64,000 nt of DNA from Tenebrio molitor (GCF_963966145.1 NC_091051.1:21266001-21330000), one strand, 5' to 3'; numbered from the stretch's first letter, positions 12,915 to 25,194 are shown. A program made the numbers and translations. Notes: generated by a model not told the origin, from the sequence alone.

Positions 12915-13338
12915 ATGGTCTCATATTACAATTCGACCAATATGTACCGTCACCAGCAAGCGGTCACGACGCCGGCGAATGCGTCCATGCATTCTTGGTA
13001 CACCGCCGGGTACCATCAGACCGGCCAAATGGCCCCTGAGCAGCAAATGTGGGAACAACAAATTTGGCACCATCATCCACACGTGTCATCCCATTCGGTT
13101 TTTGCAAATAACGAATATCCGGAGTTCGTGCATTCCGGAATGGTGCATAACGACGGCGGGCACGGTCAGTTGATGCCGTCGCCGACGATTACGGTTTCCG
13201 GCAGTGATATGTCGAGTCCGGGGGCCGGGAGCGGGAACATTTCACCTCAGAACCAGTCCCAGGTGGCGAGGCCGCCGCCCGCGAGGAGTCCCTACGAGTG
13301 GATCAAGAAGACCTCCTACCAGAGCCAACCTAATCCAG
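12915..13338 (+). CDS. cad: caudal coding exon 1 (N-terminal region of Caudal homeodomain protein)
   Basis: This exon encodes the N-terminal 141 residues of Caudal, a nuclear ParaHox/Cdx-class transcription factor that patterns posterior segments and gut in insects. The ATG at 12915 is chosen because the protein then starts MVSYYNSTNM, as insect Caudal proteins do; the frame is open slightly further upstream but without an ATG. The sequence is rich in Gln, His, Ser and Pro (for example EQQMWEQQIWHHH at residues 42-54) and looks intrinsically disordered. A PYEWIKK hexapeptide-like motif lies at residues 126-132, a position typical of Cdx/Caudal. The exon ends CCAG followed by the donor GTGAGC, in phase 1, after residues PNP. 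Both downstream homeobox exons accept this phase. Identification as caudal is firm; partner-exon choice is inferred from splice phase. Confidence 0.93.
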
Positions 13339-14155
13339 GTGAGCCCACTTTACTAACGTTAAAATTACATTTGTACCTTTTTACTGATAAGAAATTCCTT
13401 CTTTCACGAAGTACGCTATTATTCCCTTTTGGGGTATCATCTTTTATCAGTCACAATAATCTCTAACACTTTCAGTTGTTCGTTTATATCTACAGTTTAC
13501 CTGCGGTAAAATTGTTATAAGTAGTATGAGAATAAATATATTCAAAGTTGAAACTACGTATCAACAATAGAACATCCATAAATATAATTTTGGAGAAACT
13601 TAATCTATGATGAAAGAAAAGTCTGGATAACTGTCTTGGCGGTTAATAATAATTATTGTAAACAAATACTCTGGTTACGCATGTAGACATGTAGGTACTT
13701 CGTCGATATTGCAACCAGTTTTTTTTTTTAATAAACACTTACGTACCTTTGAAACAGATGACCTTGCGTAATTCGAAAAATAATCACTTTTGGCTAAAAA
13801 AAGACAGTGTCAAAGATGGTAACAAAAACAAAAATGTTACATAAGTATTTATTAAAACCCTTGTTATTAATGAAAAAGACTATTTGCTTAGAAAGAAATA
13901 TAGAGATGTAAAAAAAGACTCAACCAGAGGAAGTAGGTATTCATATTAAAGAGTTCTTTTTATGATGAATAATCTTGAAATTAAAAGTGTAAAAACACAC
14001 GGTCACGGATTAAATGCGTTCAACCACACCGAAAGGAACAACACTGATTAACTGTCTTCTTTGAGGAGAAAGATTTCATCTTCTCAGAATCCACTTTGGA
14101 CCTGCCAAAAGAATGACCAAATATTAAAATTTTGTACGGTAACAACGTTCCATTA

Positions 14156-14526
14156 TACCGTGCGATCAACAATTACTTAGATAACGGGCGGCTATGACTT
14201 TGACAGTGTGAGATCTTTGCTAACTCAGCTAATAAACGTCAAACAACTGTCACTATTAATCAAATTTTAACGCAAAAATGGTTTTTACTTCAGAACATAA
14301 AAGATTCATCATTGAATCTTACTTTCGTAATGCTGTTTTCAATAACGGATAATGGACTTGTTGCCTGTTTTGTCAAGTTTCGCAAAAAAATTCCAAATTC
14401 AAATTGAAACAGGTATATGCAACAAAAAACACAGAGCATCTGAACGTATGAACATCAAGTACATTTGGACATACGTCCAAAACCTCAAAGGCTTCTTTGA
14501 TCTAAATTATTGTTGATCGCAGGTTA
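14156..14526 (+). pseudogene. Non-autonomous mariner-like element with transposase N-terminal remnant
   Basis: The inverted ends are TACCGTGCGATCAACAATTA and ATTGTTGATCGCAGGTTA. Inside, an ATG at 14278 opens a 24-residue frame, MVFTSEHKRFIIESYFRNAV and four more residues, stopped at 14350-14352. This resembles the N-terminal helix-turn-helix (DUF4817-type) found before insect mariner/IS630 transposases. The catalytic domain is absent, so the element cannot move itself. Confidence 0.65.
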
Positions 14527-14758
14527 TTTTGTCGGTGTGGAGAACGATTTGGTAAGCAAAATCCGTGATGGAGATGGTTTCTTAAATCCTCATAACGGTT
14601 AAGGTATCTATTTCTGAAATCAGTTTAAAAGTCTAGTTATCAGAAGAAAGGATAAAAACCCAAATTAAAAGGAATGAAGTGAAAATGACACGAAAACGTA
14701 ATTCTGGAAATTTCGACTATGAGTTTTGAGGAGAGAGGAGGAGATGGAAATAGTATAT

Positions 14759-14880
14759 TGTTATACGAGTTGCACAAGACTGTCTATTGTCGAACGAGAG
14801 GGTTTAGAACACGACGAACGCAGTGAGGAGCGTTCTAAAGGAACGAGTTCGACAACATGTCTTGTGCAACGAGTGTAACA
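14759..14880. repeat. Long hairpin with CGAACGCAGTGAGG apex
   Basis: TGTTATACGAGTTGCACAAG pairs with CTTGTGCAACGAGTGTAACA over arms of about 50 bp. The apex GACGAACGCAGTGAGGAGCG is of a kind that recurs in other hairpins in this window. Downstream TTTTTTCTACTTCG near 14885 pairs with CGAAGTAGAAAAAA near 15230, suggesting one composite element from about 14748 to 15245. Confidence 0.75.
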
Positions 14881-15198
14881 TGCTATTTTTTCTACTTCGT
14901 CTTCATTAATTTAATTTTTTTTAATATAAAATTATTATCTGTCTAGTGACTTCTATTTTAATGGAACTGGGTTCGTATTGACGAAGTAATGTTATTTCAT
15001 TGAAAATTAAATTTTAAATGTTTTCCCAGATGTTGTTACAATAATAACTACTCCCTTAATAGTTTATTTTGATCCTAAACATAGATTCAGGTTCAAATGA
15101 CATCACATTTAACACTGAAATTTACTAATAATAATACCAACCCCAAATTCAATCATCACTAGAAACGATGTTATAAAATTGATCTTTGTGAAACTGTT

Positions 15199-15232
15199 TT
15201 CGGTGTCACAAAATGCTCATTGTGACACCGAA
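15199..15232. repeat. Perfect short hairpin
   Basis: TTCGGTGTCACAA and TTGTGACACCGAA form a 13-bp perfect stem with an 8-base loop, likely the right end of the composite element starting near 14748. From 15246 to 17247 the intron holds AT-rich DNA with no supported feature. Confidence 0.7.
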
Positions 15233-17247
15233 GTAGAAAAAAAAACATTTTTAATACGACGTATGACCGAAATTGTAAAATTGCGATGTTAAAATGTAAA
15301 ATTTTCAAAAATGTGTCGCCGTACTTACCTAACTGACAAGTAAGTTTTTAAAAAGTTGGAATTACTTAAAAAGCCTTATCAGTGAAATGCAAAATTTGAA
15401 ACAAAATCCGAATAAATTTTCGTACACATGATGGTACACTAAAAAAATTAATAATTTTTGGTGGTCCTAACAGTATTATTTCAAAAATTATAAGAAATAT
15501 TCAGCACTTTCTCGTGAATTTTAGCAAAAAAGGTAAAATGCGACTGCTATTTTGTTGATTAAGATGGAACAACTTTTATTTGTTTTAAATTTTTAAGATA
15601 TTTATTTTTCGGGAGATTCATTTTAAGAGATTTGCCAGCCTCAAAAAATTAAGATTGTTCTTTGATACAGTTATAGAAGGAACTTTTATCTTTTACATAA
15701 TATGTATGTTTTCATACCTAACTATGATAACTTTTTGCTTAAAATGTATGTGACGTTGCTGTTTACTTGTTTTTGTTATTCAAGTGTGGTCTAGTGAATC
15801 TACAATTACACAGGTATACAAAAAATATGTTGCATTGCTGTCAATCACTTCGATGTGAAATCGAATCTAATTTTTTAATAAAGACCACAATTGCCCATTT
15901 ACAATTTACTTTATCACTTGAATTTTAAAATTTCTAAATAAAAAAAGAAAATATTTTTCTTAAACACGACTTAAATCCGACGGTTAACACCCCCAGATAC
16001 TTATGCTATTGAATTATACTTAGGAATGTATAATTCTTATAAGACAATTTAAATTAGATATATTAAATATTGAAGAAAGATTCAGCAATAAATTTTTTAG
16101 TGATACATATTTCTAACATCTGTCGCGATTTAAAGATAACCGTAAGATATCTTACAAATGACGATACACCTACCAATTCAGCTCCATGGCTCCAATGTCA
16201 TATAACAATATTATTCGTTAATACATTTTTGTATTTTGTGAGTTGTTATGGATTTTTTTCAAAACTTTCTTATTCAGCGTAATCCCCCTTATCTATCTAG
16301 AAAAGCTTAAGAACTTTAGTAGGTAGTTGTAAATTTAAATGTTAAGTTCAAAAGTCATTCGATTTTTAATTTCCAATGAAAAATGCACTTAATACGTTTT
16401 TAGCAAGCATTTTAATACTCATAAGTTCATAACAATCCATGTTTGTGAACTTAAAATAAAATCTACCTAATTGACAGTATCAACGAAATGTTATTTCTTA
16501 GTTTAAAACTTAGGTAGCACGACATGGTATTTGTCTATTTATTCTCTTTCTAAACACAATATCTTTTAAGAGGTGAAAATTTTTTAACAAACAAATCGAA
16601 CGGCTGTTCAAATTTCCGGACACTTAGCGCACTAAGCTTCTGTTATCAATATGAACGTGCCATTAAAACGTTGTGTTGTTCTATTACTTAACCACATGTC
16701 CATCAAGCTAGAAACTCATTAATTCACAGGTGGAAAATTTCTAATTTTATTAAATATATTAATTGAATGGTGTTTGCCATTGAATTGATTTCCGACAAAA
16801 CAGAAAATGCTAAACAACTTTTTGATTTCAGTAGGTTCATTAAATGCATAAATTCAGTTTGCAATTTACGTGAGAGTAAAACAATATAAGCTTTGTACTT
16901 CCTTATTTATTTATTTTGGAGGATATGCACTTTAAAATTGAATTTACAGAGATCTAAGGGTTTGGCAATAACAAACTCTTCGACTAATTTAAAAAAATAA
17001 AGAAAATAATTGATATATTGCTGTAGATTTTCGAACATATTGCATGATAGTTAGTGTAGAGTATATTTTCTCGTGTTTGTTTTTCTACTAATTTATTGGT
17101 TTATGAACTTCCAGCAATTATCGCTCTCTAATTGTTTTATTGTGTATTATGGCATCTAAACCAGTAAATCATATTTTTCGACGTTTCTCATCGCTAGAGT
17201 CTGACTGAATATGTAAAAATTGAAATTTGCTTCTCTGTTTGTTCTAG

Positions 17248-17310
17248 AAATTGATAGCCAAAGTTCAGAGTCTGTCCCGTTCGATTTCACTGATGCACAA
17301 GACACAGTTG
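17248..17310 (+). CDS. cad: Candidate 63-nt cassette exon of caudal
   Basis: A strong pyrimidine-rich acceptor (TTCTCTGTTTGTTCTAG) ends at 17247, and a weaker donor (GTACGC) starts at 17311. The enclosed 63 nt is a multiple of three and is symmetric in phase 1, so it can be included or skipped without a frame change. Read from exon 1 it has no stop and would place EIDSQSSESVPFDFTDAQDT plus V, an acidic/Ser-rich segment, between PNP and the GKTRTKDKYR leader of the homeodomain. No such insert is part of the canonical Caudal arrangement I know, where PNPGKTRTKDKYR is continuous. It may be an alternative exon or a chance open stretch. Confidence 0.35.
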
Positions 17311-17689
17311 GTACGCTTTTAATCCTATAAACCGCTTGCCTTGTTCAGTTTACACAATTGTGCTTCGAAAATGTAAATTTCTTCTTTCTTTTTCTTTGTG
17401 TTGTTGTTTTAATCTTCCCTTTTATCTTTTGCATGTCTGCTGTGATGGTTTTACAACATTGTCGTAATTCTTTTGTGATTAACGTTATACACACATGACT
17501 AATTTCACAATTATGCATGTTTTTCTAATGTCCCCTTTTAATTGGAAAGGATGTTGTGTTTCACAATTTTCGTGAGCGAATTGAGTAATTGTTTGATTTT
17601 TGTTGACGATAATTACTAAGTTCTCTGTCTTATTTACGAATAAATTAACATGTTGATGGGGCCCGCGTACAATTTGATATTCATTAATC

Positions 17690-17870
17690 TGACAGGTGCA
17701 TCTCTCCGGCCGCCATATTTTACGTTTTCTTTTTATGGCGGCTCGGCCAATGGGAACTTTTGATCTAACCGAGGAATCTAGGCATTAAATTAATTTGAAA
17801 GGGAACGAAATAGTCTTGTTTAGTATCGAAAGTGAGCGGCCGTTGGGTTTTTTACCTGTGTGCTTTTATT
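17690..17870. promoter_or_regulatory. GC-rich intronic island with inverted Pho/YY1-type and Caudal-type motifs
   Basis: This CpG-containing island stands out in AT-rich intron 1, 380 bp past the candidate cassette exon. GCCGCCAT at 17709-17716 and ATGGCGGC at 17735-17742 form an inverted pair, each containing the GCCAT core known for Pleiohomeotic/YY1. TTTATG at 17732-17737 matches a Caudal-type site, and CCAAT occurs in inverted form near 17748. It could be an enhancer, an internal promoter or a Polycomb response element; all are inference from motifs. Confidence 0.3.
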
Positions 17871-18239
17871 GCGCCATTTTGTTCGAAGAAACATGCTAGT
17901 TTTTCTGTCTTTCACTTGATTTAAGTTCTTATTAAAGTTTTATGTTCACCAAAAGCTCGTAAAGTTCTTCATAAAACTTCCATGATTATTTTACAACCCC
18001 TTTGCTTTATTTTTCTTCAACATATTCATCATCGGTTTTATTTTATCCCGTTGGTCAGCCAGACGTTGTAAATTTTCTTATTTTGTTACCAGTCTAGACT
18101 GTGGACGCCATTGATAGGTAGAAATTAGTAAACTAACTCGTGAACTAGAAACAACTGTTATTCTAAATATTTTGAGTGCAGCTTTCGCACATATTTCCAA
18201 ATTTGTAAATCGTCGGAACTGTCAAAACATTCAATAGTT

Positions 18240-18480
18240 AAGAACCCGGTCTCTGTGACAAGATTATACCTAGCTTCTTCTCATAACGAAACCAGAACAG
18301 ACGGACCGGACCCTCCCAGGGATTTCCAAATCCTTTAGAAGTTTTGCCGAAGTTTAAGTGCACCCCCCATAAAATAAATACATTTGCCGACATAACGGAC
18401 CACAGTACGGATAAATTCATGGGTCCTTGTACATTTTCGCACGGACACCTTTACCGTTCTTGGTGAATTTACCTGCTAGT
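18240..18480. promoter_or_regulatory. GC-richer intronic island, function unknown
   Basis: A non-repetitive stretch of mixed composition (for example CAGACGGACCGGACCCTCCC near 18298) sits in otherwise AT-rich caudal intron DNA without recognisable transposon ends. It has no convincing coding frame. Conservation would be needed to call it an enhancer. Confidence 0.2.
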
Positions 18481-19503
18481 TCCAACACCCACTTGTACCT
18501 TTTAGAACACCGATTCTCAGCAAAATAATTTGTCATGTTATAAAATACCTGTTTTAAGCCTTTTCTTTCATGCACTTAATGACTAAATAATAATAATTCG
18601 CCAGACCACAATATTTCTTAAATTCATTCAAAATAAAAATTATTCAGCAGCTCGAGTCGATCATAGGTGTAAGTGGAAGTTCATTTTAATTAAATAAGAT
18701 AAGTCAAAAGAGAAAGTTATGACTTTACTGTTTATTTGACATTTTTAAAAGTAGGTATAGTGGTTGTTTTAATGGCTACGACCTCAAGTAAATACAATCA
18801 AACAAGAAGAATGTAATTTTTCAAGTAAAATAAAGTAGGTACTTTGCCTTGATAACGTTAGTTTTGTATTAAACATACACGTTTTTTTTTTTAATATTTA
18901 TATGATCTCGCTTAGCCAGATTAAACTAGTTGAATAGAAAATGAGGATTTAAATTTAATAAACCAGGATGAAAATCTCATTTCCCAGGCATAATATTTTT
19001 AATTGTATTTACCACGTCTAAATTACTAGTAGGTATGTACTCACTTATTTTTGGGAGAAAAGATTTATCTATTAGTATTATTCTTACAATCGGATCTCTA
19101 TAATTGGAAACTTTATGAGCCATATTTTTCGTAATTAAAATTTCATCTAGGTATCAGTATTTTATTTTGTGGATGAGGTGAATTCAACCTTAAGCATTAT
19201 GACAAGTAAATATTATATTGAAATCGACATAAAGAATGAAGGGGGATTGTCTTTAGGTTAACTGTAGTGTATTGTATTATCTTTTTCAAGATAGGTAAGA
19301 CAAATTTTAATTCTTGTATTTAATTTGCTGTGCTTGTGGTGAAATGATTAGGAAAAACTGGGAACGGTAGTGAATAGCATTAATTATTATTGGTAGATAA
19401 TCCTCTGTTAACGACAAATTAGTTGTTAACAAACTTACTCATCTACCTATTTGGGAGTTGTATTCCGCATTTTCAACTTTAACTTTTGCTAATAGACGAT
19501 TAA

Positions 19504-19632
19504 AGGCCCGGTTTATTCACCTTCAACTAAATTTATCTGGCCAGTAGTTGCTATGATTTAGAATCTGCTATTGGTAGATCCATGGTAATTACCGTTCAAA
19601 TAAAGTTACTTGAAGGTGAATAAACCGGGTCT
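19504..19632. mobile_element. Short MITE with GGCCCGGTTTATTCACC ends
   Basis: AGGCCCGGTTTATTCACCTT pairs with AAGGTGAATAAACCGGGTCT. It belongs to a loose group of elements in this window with GGCC(C)G-type outer ends followed by different interiors (see 25317, 37243, 48456). Confidence 0.8.
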
Positions 19633-19679
19633 AAATATTTTTTACGACAATGGAAACTAGGCTATAACATAGACATATC

Positions 19680-20190
19680 AAGAATGACAGTAATGATCAC
19701 GTGCTTCATCATGACGCAGCGCCATCTCTATTTAAATATCATACAAACGAAGCCATTAATTCAGAACGGAACCGCAAGTATTACATAAATTGTCCGTAAA
19801 ATTAGCAAAAGCTTCCACGAATACAGGACGATATAGTTTGGGAAATAACATCGCGACAGTGTAATAGCGTCAATGGACCCCCAGGGAAACATAACCTCAA
19901 ACGGCAGGGAGTTGCGAATCGACGCTATGGCAATTATCAGGCGATACAGTCGTCGGCGCCAACTATACACACGTACACTTCCCTCATTTCGATAGATATA
20001 GACCGCGAAGGACGACACTATGCCGATTGGGCCATTGTTGTGAGTGACAAATTGCCCCTTTACGTATTAAATGCCTCACCAACTGTTATGGTATTGTTTG
20101 CGGGCTCTTGATGGCTGCGGAATTTTTTTAACGCTCACTTTGCGAACGACAGCGAGGGTGTTTTTAATATCGACGGTCGTAAATCTTACT
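19680..20190. promoter_or_regulatory. Candidate regulatory island in caudal intron 1
   Basis: About 500 bp of non-repetitive, CpG-containing sequence lies between two mobile elements (19504-19632 and 20480-21080). It contains a CACGTG E-box near 19699, homeodomain-like TTAAAT/ATTAAT cores and T-runs of the Hunchback type near 20126. The open frames crossing it resemble no known protein. Regulatory role is inference. Confidence 0.25.
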
Positions 20191-20479
20191 CAAAATTTCT
20201 TTATCATCGTAATGGTGCTGTTTACATTAACATAAAGCACAAGAGTAGGTATGTTATACAAACTGTTGTTTTTCTGCATTCGTTGATCTAGGACGTGCAA
20301 TTCTGGCCAGTAGGTACTAAACTTTTATTAAATGATTTCACAACATTTCGAACACTTCTGTGTGCAATAAGAACAAGTAAGAGCTCTAGTTTTTAATCGA
20401 AGTTTTATTAATTATAATAGTTCATGACCCCTACAGCATTATTTGCCCTTCCCAGTTTAGTTATTGTTTGTCACATTAA

Positions 20480-21080
20480 TACTGGGTGACTATAAATGAA
20501 TGTCACTTTTTTCTTAAGTTGGGAACATTTTTCAAAAATTACTCTGGCAAACATTAAATCACATCACATCACATTAAATAGCAGAATAACCAACAATAGT
20601 ATTACCAACCTATTAAAAAAAGTCACCCAGTACCTATATGCCGTTCACGATTATTTTAAACACGCAGGAGGCCGCGATATTTTTTTGTTAGATTGGCGTC
20701 AGGTCCTGTCATATGACGTTTCGTTTTTAAATATTCGGATTGTTGTCAATTCCGTCATTAATTTAGTTAATAAGAATTTACCCAGAACTGCCCTACAATT
20801 ATGTATGTTTCATTTCAATTACAATTTTACGATTATTGTTCCTAATGCGTTCAATTATTTAAAAAATGTAACAACTTGGGAGCAGTGTTCGATTGAATTA
20901 TAACCTAAAATAGATTTATTAAGACAAATCACAATACTGCCAACTAAAATGTCAGATTTTCATAGATAGTCCGAATTTGAAATAATCGTGAATGGTTTAT
21001 ACTGTGAAAAACAAAAAAATTAAAAACGTGTGATTCGAACAATCTAACCATAAATGTCATTTATGATTAGTCGTCGGTTA
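20480..21080. mobile_element. TACCGAGTGACTAT-family element, intact copy
   Basis: The ends TACTGGGTGACTATAAATGA and TCATTTATGATTAGTCGTCGGTTA-like are inverted. About 360 bp (20638-21000) is almost identical to 33610-33998. The 135-codon frame inside is part of the repeat and resembles no known protein. Confidence 0.7.
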
Positions 21081-21539
21081 TTAGGATAAGTGTCATTCAT
21101 GATCATTGATCATGAATGAAGAATAAAAGTGGCTTTAGTGTGAGAAAGGTTCCTAGTTAAATGAGTTACCAACATTTCGCCGTTCCGTAAATACGGTGTA
21201 ATCCACAAATTCAGATTTAGGTTATGCCTATGCGAATCTTCGTCTGTGGTTATTTGTAATAATGTAAAGCTGCGCCACACGTCTTCGATGCTTTCGTTTG
21301 TCGTAACAGCTCTTGATCATAAATTTCTTGAAACATAAGTTACTATTTCGTACCTATTTGCATATCTATAATTTTTAGATCTTTGGTGGATTACAAACTT
21401 AATAAATCTAGTTTTTTTTGTGCATTATTGAAAAAAATTCTATCAGGCATTCACATCTTAACTGACAAAAATGCTTCTGATTTATTCAATAAGAAACGTA
21501 ATAGAGTCACTGGGCTGCTGTAAACACTAAATAGACATC

Positions 21540-21980
21540 AAGGAGGCATAGGACGGTGGCCATAAAGCGGTCTGAGTGCCTCTTTATGACGGTCTTCACG
21601 TTTAGGTAGAAGTCGAGGCCGTCGGTCGAAGCACGTTCGACCAGAAAATTGTCTTTTTATTACGTGCAAGCGCACACCATTTAATAATAACATCAGTGTC
21701 GTGTTCATCTTTCAGCTTGGAAATGTTCGCGCGTATTGTCGTGTGAAGATAAATTAATGTCAAACTAAGTTTTCTGGTGTGTCAACACACTTAGTGATTT
21801 ATTTTAAGAGCGTTGCGAATTTTCGACAGGCATGTCCAAACAGTGGCTAATCTAATAGAGGCATGTGCCACTTGGACCTTGCGGTCCTGTCAAACAAGAT
21901 TTAGATATATTTCCGTGACTGATCCTGAACATATGTCACTTGATCCCGTTTAGTGGTATGCGGGGTTTCATCGCCAAAAT
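21540..21980. promoter_or_regulatory. Candidate regulatory island with paired Caudal-type sites
   Basis: This GC-richer stretch of intron 1 carries CATAAA at 21562-21567 and TTTATG at 21584-21589, an inverted pair of Caudal-type core sites 16 bp apart. Downstream come CpG-rich segments and palindromic words such as GTGTGTCAACACAC near 21778. No coding frame is convincing. Autoregulation of caudal through these sites is speculative. Confidence 0.25.
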
Positions 21981-23559
21981 AAACACTCTGTGATAGTGTG
22001 ATGAAAGTTAATTTGTGTGTCAATTAGGGGAGCCCGCATCTCCATGATTGAATTTAGAGTAGGGGATAATGTGCATAATATTATAACACTTAACACATTC
22101 TGTTTATGACCTGGTTGTTTGTTTTTTGCTTTTAGATTTTTGCCATAATACTTGTACGAAATACTCAATTAGCGGTGTCTTTCACTATAATTCACAATAA
22201 GTGAGCTGATAAATAAAGTGTTATTTCTATAGGAATTTCGTTTTTGTTTTTTTTTTTTTAATAATTTTTAATATGTACATACATATATCTAAATTTGTTT
22301 TCATTTAAAAATACATTTGTTGTATCATATGGATATTATTATAGCTACCCACCAATAACTTTTGTGGAATAAGCAAGTATTATTTTGTTTACTTAAAAAC
22401 AGTGTAATTAGGCACTAAGACATGTTTTATATGAAACAGAAAACTTGGCAAATACAAAAGACTATTTTTATACAAATTTAATCTGTTCCTTTCAATATTG
22501 AAGCAAACCGATACAACTTTTACAGGCTAATGGTGAAATTCACTTAAGATTTTTTAATTGAGAGATAAAGCATAATTATTATTATTGACAATATTGTCAA
22601 TAACAATTTCATTCTAAGATCGATCACATCTTAAAACTTATATGTGTAATAAGGTAACTGTTATCTAAGTTGTATTTTTTTTAGCTTTACACGATATATT
22701 AGTTAAACTCTTGAAGTATTTTGGAAAATCAATAAATGTTTCCTTATGAGACCTTAAATAAGTCATACGTGTGTATAAAATACTATTTTTTTACAAGGGG
22801 GGAGATTTTAACGCACAAGCGTAGCGTAAAAAAGAGCTACCTACACAAGTTACATACATACATACATGGAAAATTATTTCGAAAAAAAATATTAATAAAC
22901 TCCGAACATATAAATTCGATAGCATTAATTTCCTACTGGCATTGCGTAACTTCGGTCACCAACTGAAAGTTAAAGGCTGTCACCCATGTGTTCACGTTTA
23001 CAATTATTTCCATACAATGAGTACATATCATAGTGAACGTAACAATTTAGCATCAAATATTTTTTCTTACAGCTTCTTTATCTCTAAAGAAGCAAATTAA
23101 GCAAAATTTGGTGAATTGCATTGCGTGTGAAATAAAGTTCCCCAACCTGTAAAATATTAGTATCTATATATACACTCCCCACAACAATTATCGCATAACA
23201 TATGTTTCTACATGTAAAATTTGAACTTTCACTTATTTTTTTTTTCTGTGTTATCCTTCCGAGAATGAAACTGTATAAAATCCATATTATTGCACATATT
23301 AACATAAGGAGTTACAGTCATTGATTAATTCGCTCTAACGTATTGTGGTAAACGAGATGGTTCTGCAATGTCTTGCGTACAGTCAACAAAAACAGTGCAA
23401 AAATCAATTATCATTCCAATATAGAGTTGAAATCTTCTTAAAGATTAAATTTAGTCTATTTATACGAAATGTTTGCAGACCATTTGCAGTATACTTAAGA
23501 AACAAAGTCATGCGATAATTGTGCGGTGTGTATATTATACAAGTGGAGAGAGCAATATA

Positions 23560-23640
23560 TGATCTATTCTGAGGTGTAATTTGTAGCCAGAGGGCTACAA
23601 AGCACCGAGGGAAAATTAGCATCCCCTCCAGTGGCATACA
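23560..23640. repeat. CCTCGG/AGGGCTAC repeat fragment
   Basis: GTAGCCAGAGGGCTACAAAGCACCGAGGG resembles, in pieces, the repeat at 41114-41463 (CTTTGTAGCCCTCGGGCTAC). It appears to be a truncated copy. From 21981 to 23559 and from 23641 to 24178 only AT-rich intron is seen. Confidence 0.5.
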
Positions 23641-24178
23641 TGCATTTTTTTACGACTTACGAAGTAAGATTGAAAATGAGAAAGTAGTTTTCTAAGCCCT
23701 AATTTACTGAAAATTGATATTTACTAATAGATATTAAAAACATTTGAAAATACCTTGACAACCTTGAAAATATACATCGACAAGTTTGTTTGTGGTATGG
23801 TTGTTTTTTGATGGATATCTTTTCTGTAGAAAAAACTGAAGAAATTGGGAAAGCAGCAAATGTTGCGGTTTCAGTTTTGAAATTATTCTTTTTTTAGATT
23901 TTCATTTAATTCATACCTAATGAAAACTCCCTAGGGAATTTTTTGAAAAATGATTTACCAAGGGGGCGTAATTTATTAGTTTTGTTATGATTTGTGTATC
24001 TTACAACTGGCTTCTGACGGTCGTGAAAAAAGACCCACTTTAAAAGCACGATATTGATTAAAAAACATTTTTAATGGTGGTGTAAAAATATTTTTTTCTA
24101 TTCTTGACATATAAAATGACACTTTTCAAAATTAATTGACGTTTGGAAACGTCATACTTTTCCTAGCTGGTTAGGAAA

Positions 24179-24245
24179 TAGTAGTTTATTTAACAAGTTT
24201 GTGTATAAATTGGGCCTTTTTTTGGCATGAGTGGGCCAGTTTTTG
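24179..24245. mobile_element. Truncated copy of the TAGTAGTTTATT repeat family
   Basis: TAGTAGTTTATTTAACAAGT, then GGCATGAGTGGGCCAGTTT, matches the left part of the 30151-30446 element; the rest is missing. Confidence 0.65.
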
Positions 24246-24589
24246 TAAACATTTATAACGCAGCAACTCTTACGATTACTTATGGTAACTCCTGAAGATG
24301 AAGGAGGAGTATGTTAGTAACCGTCTGACTGCCGCTTTAAAAATCCCACCAAAATATTAGGTATAGGTACATATTTCTTAACATCAACATTCATTCATTC
24401 CTCTTTAGAGATGGTTCATTTCGCATCATGGAATGATTCCACAGTGTGGAAGCTTTTAGAGTCTTCTTTCTCTCGAAATAAGCCAGCAAAATTTTTTCGT
24501 TGATATGCTTGACATTTTTTCCTTCACAACATTTTTCAAATTTCTCGTAAGCCAAATTATATTGTTCGGGATTACGGACGATATCCCAC

Positions 24590-24980
24590 TTCGTGCAGTC
24601 TCTTCTATCGTGCGATTCATTGAATTTGTAATTAAAGTTGGCGCTGGAACTGAAGCCGTAGGTCTTTTTGAATCAATACACTTATTTGTGTATAAATTAA
24701 TGTTACAAAATTCTATCAGTGGAGTTAAACGAAGGGTCTGTTTATGCTTAGAACACTTTCAGCATCTGTTGTAACATTGTTTACTAAAATAAACATTACC
24801 ATTGTAATTTTTCTCTTAATTCCTCAAATCCTTAATTCGCCATTTTCTGTTTTACAATTATTGACATTAAATGTGACGTTTGTCGCAATAGTTCAAAACT
24901 AGACATACGTTGACAGTTCCAGCGCCAACTCTAATTACAAATTCAATGATTCGCACGATATACTTATCACTTGGTATATC
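24590..24980. mobile_element. Foldback element with arms of about 75 bp
   Basis: TTCATTGAATTTGTAATTAA and GTTGGCGCTGGAACTG at 24617-24653 pair with CAGTTCCAGCGCCAAC and TAATTACAAATTCAATGA at 24913-24951. The match extends outward through ATCGTGCGA. It is non-coding. Confidence 0.8.
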
Positions 24981-25194
24981 ATCTGATTCTGAAGGCATTT
25001 TGGATGTTTCCAGTAAAACTACATTTATGCACAAAACAAATTGACACTGTCACATTTTTTCTTTTTAAGCAAAATAATTGTGCCTACTTACGAACTTGAT
25101 ATTTTAACACAATTATTAATGAAATTCACTGCTTCGTTTAAAGTTTGAAGAAACTTTTTTTTGTCAAAATTAGAAAAAATCTTGTATGTAACAC

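Noticed and set aside
12979..13173. Second frame of 64 codons overlapping caudal exon 1
   Set aside because: It is a frame shadow of the well-supported caudal exon and resembles no protein.
20496..20903. 135-codon frame as a gene
   Set aside because: Most of it is repeated at 33.6-33.9 kb inside a mobile element, with different 5' sequence and no recognisable domain.
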